A DNA stretch of 13,011 bases, taken from Deltaproteobacteria bacterium. Its GTDB lineage: Bacteria; Myxococcota; UBA727; JABDBI01. Positions within the stretch are counted from its first letter, which is position 1; every line of letters starts with the position of its first letter. Shown here in pieces: positions 6,386 to 13,011 of this stretch. The notes under the pieces were generated by a model. That model searched no databases. It saw only the letters and a list, made by a program, of their open reading frames with translations, and was not told where the DNA came from. The stretch spans positions 1 through 13,011 of the forward strand of contig JAESQZ010000192.1 in assembly GCA_016764955.1 (NCBI GenBank), given 5' to 3'. Position numbers and translations under genes: made by a program.

Positions 6386-8245
6386 ATGAATCCGGAAGAA
6401 CAATCTAATCTTAGGCAGGATGAGGCAGAGCGGCTAACTGAAGAGATTTTGGATGTTATTTTGAGTTTATCTGCTCTTGATTTTAGTAAAAAGATCGAAG
6501 TGGGCTATGAGGATTCAAACTTTAATGCGGTGGCTGTGGGCCTTAATATGCTTGGCCAAGAGCTAGAGCGCTCTGTTATTTCCAAGCAGGCTCTTGAAGA
6601 AGAGGTTGATAAGCGAACCAAAGAACTTCGCGTTAGAGAGCAAAAGTATCGCAATATCTTTGAAAGCACCTCTATTTCAATATGGGAACAGGATGTTTCA
6701 AAACTTGTCTATGCAGTTGATGCACTGAGATCTGATGGCATTAAAGATATCAAGAAATTCTTATCTCAAAACCCTGGCTGGATTTTCAAAACCTTGGAGT
6801 GGGTATCTATCGTCGATGTCAATCGTGCTTCAGTGAGCATGTTTGAGGCCAAAAACAAGAAGGAATTATTATCTCGCTTTCAGGAACTCTTGAAAGAAGA
6901 AACGCTCAAGAGTTTTGAGTCTGTGGTGGTAGGCCTTTGGAATGGTAAGCGCGAATTTGACTTTGAAACCGTTATGTGGACCTTAAGTGGCCATCGCCTG
7001 AATGTCATGATTCAGATTCGAATACCGCCTAAAGGTGCTCCTAATAACAATACCTTGATGAGTATAGTGAACCTAACCGGGCAGCGAGAGCTCGAAGAGC
7101 AGTTAAGACAATCTCAGAAAATGGAGGCAGTGGGTCGCCTAGCAGGGGGGGTTGCTCATGATTTTAATAACCTACTGACTGTGATGCTGAATTATGGTCA
7201 GATGCTGCAAGAAGAACTCAAGCCCACAGATTCTATGCGCAAACAGGTCGATGCTATTGTAGAGTGCTCTGAGCGAGCATCTGCTTTGACTCAACAGCTT
7301 TTGGCGTTCAGCCGTAAGCAGGTGATTACACCTAACATTTTGAATCTGAACGATATTTTAACTAAGCTCCATAAAATGCTTGAGCGGCTATTGGGTGAGA
7401 ATGTATTGCTGATTAATAAGGTTTCTCCGGAAGTATCTATGCTCATTAAGGCTGATGCCAATCAGGTGGAGCAAATTGTCATGAATTTGGCTATTAACGC
7501 TTGTGATGCCATGGGTTCTGGTGGTAAGCTTATTTTGGAAACCAGCGAAGTCGAGGTTGATGCGTTGCATAGTCATGACCGCTCTGAACTGGAGCCCGGC
7601 CATTATGTGATGTTAGTAGTCAGTGATACTGGTTGTGGCATGCCGCTTGATGTCCAAAAGCGTATTTTTGAACCTTTTTATACAACCAAAGGTGTTGGCC
7701 AGGGAACTGGCCTTGGGCTTTCTACCGTTTATGGGAACATGAAGCAAAATCAAGGTACAATTACGGTTTATAGTGAAGAAGGGCACGGAACGACTTTCAA
7801 ACTCTATTTTCCTAAGATTAATAAGGATGGAAGTATAGAAGCTTCAGCCAGCTCAAATGAGGATGAAACCACAGGAGGGAGTGAGACTATTTTGCTGGTT
7901 GAAGATGAAGAACGGGTTCGTACGGTGGCCAGAACACTTCTTGCTAAGTATGGCTATAAAGTCTTAGAAGCATGTAATGGCGGTGAAGCACTGCTTATTT
8001 GTGAGCAAGAAAAAGGCCGCATTGATATCATGCTAACGGATGTGATTATGCCTAATATGAATGGAAAGCAGTTGGCAGAGCGCCTTAAAACAATCAAGCC
8101 TGATATGAAGGTGGTTTTTATGTCTGGTTATACAGATAATGTGATCACGGAAAATGGTGTTTTAGATGAGGGGGAATCTTTCATACAAAAGCCATTTACT
8201 TCTAATTCGCTATTGAAGCTTTTGAGGGAGAAGTTAGACTCATAA
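6386..8245 (+). CDS. Cytosolic hybrid histidine kinase with HAMP-like, PAS-like and receiver domains
   Basis: This is a 619-aa signalling protein without any membrane segment or signal peptide, so it senses an intracellular cue or a partner protein. In order it has: a HAMP-like/coiled-coil module at about 10-85 (including DFSKKIEVGY and GLNMLGQELE); a divergent PAS-like region at about 86-235; a HisKA domain with phospho-accepting His258 in GGVAHDFNN; an HATPase domain with Asn371, DTGCGM at 414-419 and GTGLGLS at 440-446; a Ser/Glu-rich linker at about 482-500; and a receiver domain with acidic pair Glu506/Asp507, phospho-accepting Asp552, Ser580 and Lys602. All catalytic residues are present. 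The output is unclear because the receiver is terminal and no DNA-binding domain follows. uvrA starts 2 nt after its stop, implying co-transcription. The gene is divergent from the STAS-like gene. Confidence 0.93.
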   Translation: MNPEEQSNLRQDEAERLTEEILDVILSLSALDFSKKIEVGYEDSNFNAVAVGLNMLGQELERSVISKQALEEEVDKRTKELRVREQKYRNIFESTSISIWEQDVSKLVYAVDALRSDGIKDIKKFLSQNPGWIFKTLEWVSIVDVNRASVSMFEAKNKKELLSRFQELLKEETLKSFESVVVGLWNGKREFDFETVMWTLSGHRLNVMIQIRIPPKGAPNNNTLMSIVNLTGQRELEEQLRQSQKMEAVGRLAGGVAHDFNNLLTVMLNYGQMLQEELKPTDSMRKQVDAIVECSERASALTQQLLAFSRKQVITPNILNLNDILTKLHKMLERLLGENVLLINKVSPEVSMLIKADANQVEQIVMNLAINACDAMGSGGKLILETSEVEVDALHSHDRSELEPGHYVMLVVSDTGCGMPLDVQKRIFEPFYTTKGVGQGTGLGLSTVYGNMKQNQGTITVYSEEGHGTTFKLYFPKINKDGSIEASASSNEDETTGGSETILLVEDEERVRTVARTLLAKYGYKVLEACNGGEALLICEQEKGRIDIMLTDVIMPNMNGKQLAERLKTIKPDMKVVFMSGYTDNVITENGVLDEGESFIQKPFTSNSLLKLLREKLDS

Positions 8246-8247
8246 AT

Positions 8248-10923
8248 ATGAGTTCAAAATGGATTCGCGTGCAAGGTGCACGTGTACACAACTTAAAAAA
8301 TATCAGCGTTGATTTACCAAGAGACCAGCTAGTTGTCTTAACTGGTTTGTCAGGTTCAGGTAAAAGCTCGCTTGCTTTTGATACAATATATGCCGAAGGA
8401 CAGCGACGTTATGTTGAGTCGCTTTCAGCCTATGCACGCCAGTTTTTGGAAATGCAAGATAAGCCCGATGTGGATCAAATAGACGGGCTATCGCCAGCGA
8501 TTAGCATTGAACAAAAAACCACCAGCAAGAACCCACGATCGACCGTAGCGACGGTCACAGAGATCTATGATTATCTTAGATTACTATTTGCGCGTGTTGG
8601 TAGAGTCTTTTGTTACTCTTGCGCAAAACCAATTGAAGGCCGAAGCGCCACCCAAATAGTAGACCAAATCTATGAAGAGCTAGCAGATGCTAAAATACAA
8701 ATATTATCGCCAATCGTGCGTGACCGAAAAGGCGAGTATCGCAAAGAGTTAGCTGAGCTAAGACGCCAAGGTTTTGTGCGCGTTCGCATAGACGGTGAGA
8801 TTAGGCTTCTTGAAGAAGATATTATTTTAAAACCAAGGCTTAAACACACGATTGAAATCGTCATAGATCGTCTGGTGATTTCTGAAGATAATCGGGCGCG
8901 TTTGGCCGAAAGCGTAGAGCTAGCGCTTAAAAAATCTCAGGGTTTAGTGGTGATTTTGTCAGGCAGTAATGAAAAGATTTTGAGCGAGCACTCAGCTTGT
9001 ATAGACTGCGGTATTTCGTATCCAGAAATAGAGCCACGTAGCTTTTCGTTTAATTCGCCTCAGGGAGCTTGCCAAGCTTGCGCAGGCTTAGGTGTTGTTT
9101 ATGAGGCTGCTAAGCCTAAAAAATCACGTTGGCGCCGATCTGTCACCCCGGCCTCCGAGCCGGGGTCCAGAACCTGGCAACCAAGCTGGATCCCGGGTCA
9201 AGCCCGGGATGACAACATTCCAGAAAGCTGCCCAAGCTGCGAAGGCAAACGTTTACGCAAAGAGTCTTTGTTTGTACGTGTCGGCGGCCTGTCGATTACT
9301 GAGTTTACGCAAAAATCGATTAGCGATGCACATGATTTTTTAAAAGCGCTTAAGCTCAGCGAGCGCGAAGAGATTATTGCGAGCGCCGTTTTAAAAGAAA
9401 TTGAAGGCCGTTTAAGCTTTTTGCTGGCAGTGGGCTTAGAGTATTTAACGCTGGAGCGCTCAGCGGGGACGTTATCTGGTGGCGAAGCACAACGTATTCG
9501 ATTAGCAACACAAATTGGCTCTGCTTTGGTAGGTGTTTTGTATGTGTTAGATGAGCCTAGTATTGGTTTGCATCAGCGTGATAACGAACGGCTGTTAAAA
9601 ACCCTCAAGCATTTGCGTGATTTGGGCAATACGGTTTTAGTAGTTGAACACGACGAAGAAACGATTTTAGCAGCAGACCATGTGATAGACATGGGCCCAG
9701 GGGCAGGGCGCTTAGGGGGCGAGATTGTTGCGCAAGGTGCGCCCAAGCAAATTTTGGCCAATAAAAAATCGATTACTGGCCAGTATTTATCTCGGCGTTT
9801 AAAAATCGATGTCCCCGCTCAAAGACGTTTAGGGAACGGCAAATTTATTGAGCTTTTGGGGGCAACTGGTCATAATTTACAAAACGTCGATTTCAAAATC
9901 CCCCTAGGCACTTTTATTTGTGTAACAGGTGTTTCTGGTTCAGGTAAAAGCAGCCTCGTCGTTGATACGTTGAGATGCATTTTAGATCAGGCATTTTGGA
10001 ACACTAAAAAGCCTGCGCTTGAATATAAAAATATCAATGGCTTAAAGCATGTCGACAAAGTTATCGATATTGATCAGTCGCCTATTGGCCGAACTCCAAG
10101 AAGCAATCCAGTTACTTATACGGGTGTTTTTGATGATATTAGAAAGCTTTTCGCGAGTCTGCCAGAAGCGAAGATGCGCAATTACCAAGCTGGTAGATTC
10201 TCTTTTAATGTCAAAGGCGGGCGTTGTGAAATCTGCGGCGGCGCTGGTGTTAACAAAATCGAAATGAACTTTTTGCCAGATGTCTATGTGACTTGCGATG
10301 TCTGCAAGGGCAAGCGCTTTAATACTGAGACTCTCATGGTCACTTACAAGACAAAAAATATATCAGAAATCTTGGAGATGACCGTCGATGACGCTTATGA
10401 GTTTTTTGAAAATATCCCTGCTGTTAAACGTAAATTAGACACGCTAAAGCGCGTGGGGCTAGGCTATATTCACTTAGGCCAACAAGCGACAACTTTATCT
10501 GGTGGTGAGGCCCAGCGTGTGAAGTTGAGCAAAGAGCTTGCTAAGCGTTCTACAGGAAACACGATTTATATTTTGGATGAACCCACGACAGGACTACACT
10601 TTCATGATGTGAAGCACTTGTTAGAAGTGCTGCAGTTTTTATGCGACCAAGGCAATACTGTATTAATTATTGAGCATAACCTAGACGTAATCAAAGTCGC
10701 TGACTGGGTAATAGACTTAGGCCCTGAAGGGGGCGGTAAAGGCGGCCAAATTATTGCTGAAGGCTCGCCTGAGCATGTAGCTCAGGTAGATAAAAGCTAT
10801 ACGGGCCAGTTTTTAAAAGACATTTTTGAGCGTGAAAACCATGAGCTCAAAGAACGCCAGGCAGTGAGTAAAGCGCCTATTAAGACCATTGACCAAATCA
10901 GGGGCCGCCGAGCGAAATTGTAG
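8248..10923 (+). CDS. uvrA: Excinuclease ABC subunit A with repeat-encoded insertion region
   Basis: UvrA is the damage-sensing ATPase of nucleotide excision repair; it loads UvrB on DNA. This 891-aa protein is a class I UvrA. It shows Walker A motifs at 33-41 and 561-569, signature motifs LSGGEAQ at 409-415 and 750-756, Walker B segments LYVLDEPS (431-438) and IYILDEPT (773-780), and a UvrB-binding region at about 130-245. Zinc-type CxxC pairs lie at 122/125, 251/254, 275/278, 328/331, 660/663 and 683/686. Between Cys278 and Cys328 there are only 49 residues, against about 130 in E. coli, and about 25 of these (299-323) are encoded by a palindromic repeat. The normal insertion domain is thus largely absent. 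The C-terminus has a short charged extension after the usual FLKDIF end. Translation probably depends on coupling to the upstream kinase gene, although GAGGGAGAAG lies about 15 nt before the ATG. Confidence 0.96.
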   Translation: MSSKWIRVQGARVHNLKNISVDLPRDQLVVLTGLSGSGKSSLAFDTIYAEGQRRYVESLSAYARQFLEMQDKPDVDQIDGLSPAISIEQKTTSKNPRSTVATVTEIYDYLRLLFARVGRVFCYSCAKPIEGRSATQIVDQIYEELADAKIQILSPIVRDRKGEYRKELAELRRQGFVRVRIDGEIRLLEEDIILKPRLKHTIEIVIDRLVISEDNRARLAESVELALKKSQGLVVILSGSNEKILSEHSACIDCGISYPEIEPRSFSFNSPQGACQACAGLGVVYEAAKPKKSRWRRSVTPASEPGSRTWQPSWIPGQARDDNIPESCPSCEGKRLRKESLFVRVGGLSITEFTQKSISDAHDFLKALKLSEREEIIASAVLKEIEGRLSFLLAVGLEYLTLERSAGTLSGGEAQRIRLATQIGSALVGVLYVLDEPSIGLHQRDNERLLKTLKHLRDLGNTVLVVEHDEETILAADHVIDMGPGAGRLGGEIVAQGAPKQILANKKSITGQYLSRRLKIDVPAQRRLGNGKFIELLGATGHNLQNVDFKIPLGTFICVTGVSGSGKSSLVVDTLRCILDQAFWNTKKPALEYKNINGLKHVDKVIDIDQSPIGRTPRSNPVTYTGVFDDIRKLFASLPEAKMRNYQAGRFSFNVKGGRCEICGGAGVNKIEMNFLPDVYVTCDVCKGKRFNTETLMVTYKTKNISEILEMTVDDAYEFFENIPAVKRKLDTLKRVGLGYIHLGQQATTLSGGEAQRVKLSKELAKRSTGNTIYILDEPTTGLHFHDVKHLLEVLQFLCDQGNTVLIIEHNLDVIKVADWVIDLGPEGGGKGGQIIAEGSPEHVAQVDKSYTGQFLKDIFERENHELKERQAVSKAPIKTIDQIRGRRAKL
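9141..9214. repeat. Bipartite palindromic repeat element inside uvrA (74 bp)
   Basis: The element runs from TGTCACCCCGG to CCGGGATGACA, with hairpins CCCCGGC/GCCGGGG and ATCCCGGG/CCCGGGAT and a CCAG...CTGG-bordered spacer. It is the inverse-orientation relative of the copy at 33-107. Its frame in uvrA contains no stop and reads SVTPASEPGS then SWIPGQARDDN. The element is 74 bp, not a multiple of three, so a clean insertion would have shifted the frame; flanking sequence must have been lost or gained with it. Confidence 0.93.
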
Positions 10924-10946
10924 ACGGTTTTAATAGGGGTGAGGTC

Positions 10947-11807
10947 TTACCAATAACAACTCCTCACGCTTTCGTCAGTAGGACTTCGAGCTTCCATGCA
11001 GAATCTGCAAGTAGCTTCTTGGACTGTCGAGTCTTTCCAGAGATTAAATATCCAACCTACTGAAACGAAAGTGTATGCTGCGCCAAGAAGGGCGCTTATT
11101 TTGCCAAAAGTAGCCCGTGTCATTTTCTCGAAGACACTATCAGCAGCTTTCGCTGCGATGGATACTGTTTGTGCTGCTTTGCCATCGCCTTGTGCTATTG
11201 GTTCTTCTTCGGTTAGAATCTGCAAGAATTTAAGGCAGCAAGAGCTTGTGAGTTCTATCTGTTCATATAAGCTATCTTGCAGTTCTTCTATTTGGTCGGC
11301 TGGCACTTTTAGCTTTTTGAGCAATTTAGGGGTATAACTATCTAAGGTTATGGTATCTAAATCTAGTTCGGTTGGGTTTTCCGCTACTGGAGCGGGTTCT
11401 ATCTTTTGAATGGCGCGAAGCCAGCCGTTAAAGCATTCTCGCTCATTTTCTGTTACTTTTCGAGCAATGGCTATTAGTCCCATTGGGATGAGGGGGAGTG
11501 CAATTGTGAAGCTCAAAATAATGCCGGTGATACTCAAAGAATTTTTAAAAGTTTGTTTAGCGGTTTCAGCTTGATAACAAGGCTTTGGTTTGCGAATGTC
11601 TTCAACGACGTTGCCCATGCAGCTATAAAATTTCGTGCTGCAGTTAGGTTCAGTGATATTGCTTGGTGCTGCTGTCGTTGTTGCTGGAGGTCCATCAAGG
11701 CAATTAGTGAAGTTGGACTGGCAACCTTCGAGCTTATTGTAGTTAATGACAGCTGCGTTAAGTAAAACAGATGCGAAAAGTGCTAAGAATAGAACTAATC
11801 TTGGCAT
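10947..11807 (-). CDS. Cys-rich exported membrane protein of unknown function
   Basis: I do not recognise this 286-aa protein. Residues 1-19 form a signal peptide or first anchor (MPRLVLFLALFASVLLNAA). An exported N-terminal part then holds two similar cysteine units, Cys29-x6-Cys36 and Cys56-x6-Cys63, joined by a Pro/Ala/Thr linker, with a further Cys77. A strong membrane segment spans about 91-115. A largely polar middle region at about 117-230 carries Cys125 and a Cys190-Cys191 pair, then a second hydrophobic segment spans about 236-256. The tail has Cys267-x2-Cys270 and Cys284. The paired CX6C units suggest periplasmic disulphides. It is the last gene of the minus-strand group, 45 bp after the deoxyhypusine synthase-like gene and 23 bp from the end of convergent uvrA. 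No ribosome binding site stands out at the ATG. Confidence 0.7.
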   Translation of the reverse strand: MPRLVLFLALFASVLLNAAVINYNKLEGCQSNFTNCLDGPPATTTAAPSNITEPNCSTKFYSCMGNVVEDIRKPKPCYQAETAKQTFKNSLSITGIILSFTIALPLIPMGLIAIARKVTENERECFNGWLRAIQKIEPAPVAENPTELDLDTITLDSYTPKLLKKLKVPADQIEELQDSLYEQIELTSSCCLKFLQILTEEEPIAQGDGKAAQTVSIAAKAADSVFEKMTRATFGKISALLGAAYTFVSVGWIFNLWKDSTVQEATCRFCMEARSPTDESVRSCYW

Positions 11808-11852
11808 AGCGACTAATTTAACGTCTGGGAGAGTGGGGTTATTTCGGAGAGG

Positions 11853-12830
11853 TCATCCCAACACATACGCAAATATCAACGGCGTCACAATCGTCGCATC
11901 CGACTCGATAATAAATTTAGGTGAGTCGGCGTTGAGCTTGCCCCAGGTTATTTTCTCGTTAGGGGTAGCGCCGCTGTAGGAGCCGTATGAAGTTGTACTG
12001 TCGCTAATCTGGCAAAAATAGCTCCAAAGTTTGGCTGGCTTTTGTAAATCTTGAGATATTAAAGGTACAACACAAATCGGGAAGTCACCTGCAATTCCGC
12101 CGCCGATTTGGAAAAAGCCCAAGCTGTTATGCTGAGTTATTTCTTGATACCAATGGACTAAATAATTCATTTGGTGAAAGCCACTTTTCATGGTGTCGAG
12201 GCTTTTAATATTGCCCTTGATATAATTAGAAACAAATATATTGCCCAAAGTCGCGTCTTCAGCGCCGGGTGTAAAAATTGGCAGATTTTTTTGAGCTGCT
12301 GCTAAGAGCCAGGAATTTTTGGGGTCAATTTGATAGGCGTTTTCAAGCTCGCCAGACAAAAGCATTTGATACATAAACTCATGTGGGAAATAAGATGTGC
12401 CAGCTTTGTCTGCTGCCATCCAGCGATTTAAAATCACATGCTCGATGGCACGCATGGCTTCTTCTTCAGGGATACAAGTGTCTGTAACGCGATTAAGGCC
12501 CTTTTCGAGTAAAGCCATCTCGTCTTGGGCGCTAAGTGCTCGCCAGTTGGGGATGTGTTCATAAGATTCATGGGCAACTAAGTTAAATAGATCTTCTTCT
12601 AAGTTGGCACCCGTGCAGCAAATCGCATGCACTTTATCTTGGCGAATCATTTCGGCTAGTGAACGCCCAATCTCGGCGGTGCTCATGGCGCCTGCAAGCG
12701 TGATGAGCATTTTGTTGCCTGAGCTTAGCTGCTCACAGTAGCCCTCTGCCGCTTCGACGCAGGTTTTGGCGTTGAAGTGCCGGTAGTGCTCCCGCATGAA
12801 GGCTTTGACTGCTGTATTTGTAGTGACCAT
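11853..12830 (-). CDS. Deoxyhypusine synthase-like NAD-dependent aminobutyl transferase
   Basis: This 325-aa protein is of the deoxyhypusine synthase fold. In eukaryotes and archaea the family moves an aminobutyl group from spermidine to a lysine of eIF5A/aIF5A using NAD; bacteria lack that target, and some relatives make homospermidine or related polyamines instead. Visible family features are YRHFNA at 16-21, TLAGAMSTAEIG at 44-55, TGANLEEDLF at 73-82, IGGGIAGD at 242-249, and SGATPNEKITWGKL at 286-299, where Lys298 aligns with the catalytic lysine of human deoxyhypusine synthase (WGKI). The C-terminal SDATIVTPLIFAYVL matches the usual ending. The catalytic lysine is retained, so an active enzyme is likely, with small-molecule acceptor the likelier option. 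Its first 106 nt overlap the end of the upstream hydrolase gene. Which substrate it uses cannot be told from sequence. Confidence 0.9.
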   Translation of the reverse strand: MVTTNTAVKAFMREHYRHFNAKTCVEAAEGYCEQLSSGNKMLITLAGAMSTAEIGRSLAEMIRQDKVHAICCTGANLEEDLFNLVAHESYEHIPNWRALSAQDEMALLEKGLNRVTDTCIPEEEAMRAIEHVILNRWMAADKAGTSYFPHEFMYQMLLSGELENAYQIDPKNSWLLAAAQKNLPIFTPGAEDATLGNIFVSNYIKGNIKSLDTMKSGFHQMNYLVHWYQEITQHNSLGFFQIGGGIAGDFPICVVPLISQDLQKPAKLWSYFCQISDSTTSYGSYSGATPNEKITWGKLNADSPKFIIESDATIVTPLIFAYVLG

Positions 12831-13011
12831 AAAAACTTCTCAATTCTAAGTTGTATCAGTTCAGGGTGTTCAATGGGCGTGCAGTGTGTGCCGCTAGGTA
12901 TAAAGAGCATTTCGCTATTCTCAACAGCATGATGCATATCCAAAGCTACCCAGCGAGGAGAAAAAGCGTCTTGCCCCCCAGAGATAATCAGGGTTGGGAC
13001 TTGAATCTTTG
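12725..13011 (-). CDS. Alpha/beta hydrolase, C-terminal part (5' end outside the window)
   Basis: The gene enters from the right edge, so only the last 94 or so residues are seen. IQVPTLIISGGQDAFSP is the strand and loop carrying the acid of the catalytic triad (the Asp of GGQD), and IPSGTHCTPIEHPEL carries the triad His (GTH). RIEKFL is the usual last helix of the fold. These are typical of alpha/beta hydrolases; the nucleophile and substrate-defining cap region lie outside the window, so substrate is unknown. After the normal end of the fold, about 35 Ser/Thr/Lys/Gln-rich residues continue into the start of the deoxyhypusine synthase-like gene before the stop at 12725. This tail probably carries no fold of its own and may simply result from loss of an earlier stop codon. 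Confidence 0.75.
   Translation of the reverse strand, partial: KIQVPTLIISGGQDAFSPRWVALDMHHAVENSEMLFIPSGTHCTPIEHPELIQLRIEKFLWSLQIQQSKPSCGSTTGTSTPKPASKRQRATVSS

Noticed and set aside
9092..9343. Plus-strand frame over the repeat in uvrA
   Set aside because: It is an alternative frame of the repeat and of conserved uvrA codons.
10939..10967. GTGAGG/CCTCAC inverted repeat between uvrA and the membrane protein gene, considered as a bidirectional terminator
   Set aside because: The stem is only 6 bp with an 18-nt loop, and no T-run follows on either side.
1..13011. Search for tRNA or rRNA genes, CRISPR arrays and insertion sequence transposases
   Set aside because: No cloverleaf-like segment, regular direct repeat array or transposase motif was seen; the dispersed repeats are palindromic elements, not CRISPR repeats.

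Overview
The window is compact bacterial DNA of moderate to low GC, with genes on both strands and almost no spare sequence. Bacterial markers are coaE, a class I uvrA, a cytosolic hybrid histidine kinase and a lipoprotein-type phospholipase D protein, which together suggest a Gram-negative bacterium. Two genes have an archaeal or eukaryotic flavour: a complete DNA topoisomerase VI operon (B then A subunit) and a deoxyhypusine synthase-like protein. A proteobacterium in the broad sense (for example a Myxococcota- or Bdellovibrionota-like lineage) fits best, but this is inference and no marker here settles the phylum.

Layout. 1-195: a 75-bp bipartite palindromic repeat and the leader of the topoisomerase operon. 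196-3019 (+): top6B and top6A, overlapping by 35 nt. 3020-3100: a half copy of the repeat. 3101-4029 (+): a possible small secreted protein whose end overlaps the start of a tropinone-reductase-like SDR. 4026-5351 (-): a phospholipase D/cardiolipin synthase-like lipoprotein, convergent with the SDR and divergent from coaE. 5392-5970 (+): coaE, overlapping tail to tail with a small STAS-like protein (5920-6324, -). 6325-6385: a 61-bp divergent control region with a perfect inverted repeat. 6386-10923 (+): a soluble hybrid histidine kinase and, two bases later, uvrA. 10947-13011 (-): an apparent three-gene operon read right to left: the 3' end of an alpha/beta hydrolase, the deoxyhypusine synthase-like gene and a Cys-rich membrane protein.

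The most striking observation is in uvrA. A copy of the same palindromic repeat that lies upstream of top6B sits in frame inside the coding sequence. It encodes about 25 residues exactly where UvrA normally carries its insertion domain, between the two CxxC pairs of a zinc module. That inter-cysteine segment is 49 residues here and about 130 in E. coli UvrA, so the repeat stands in for most of a domain, while both ATPase modules, the UvrB-binding region and all zinc cysteines are retained.

The second theme is DNA topology and repair. A type IIB topoisomerase VI, rare in bacteria, lies in the same window as a sensor kinase that is probably co-transcribed with uvrA. The kinase and its divergent STAS-like neighbour appear to share one operator and to lack Shine-Dalgarno sequences.
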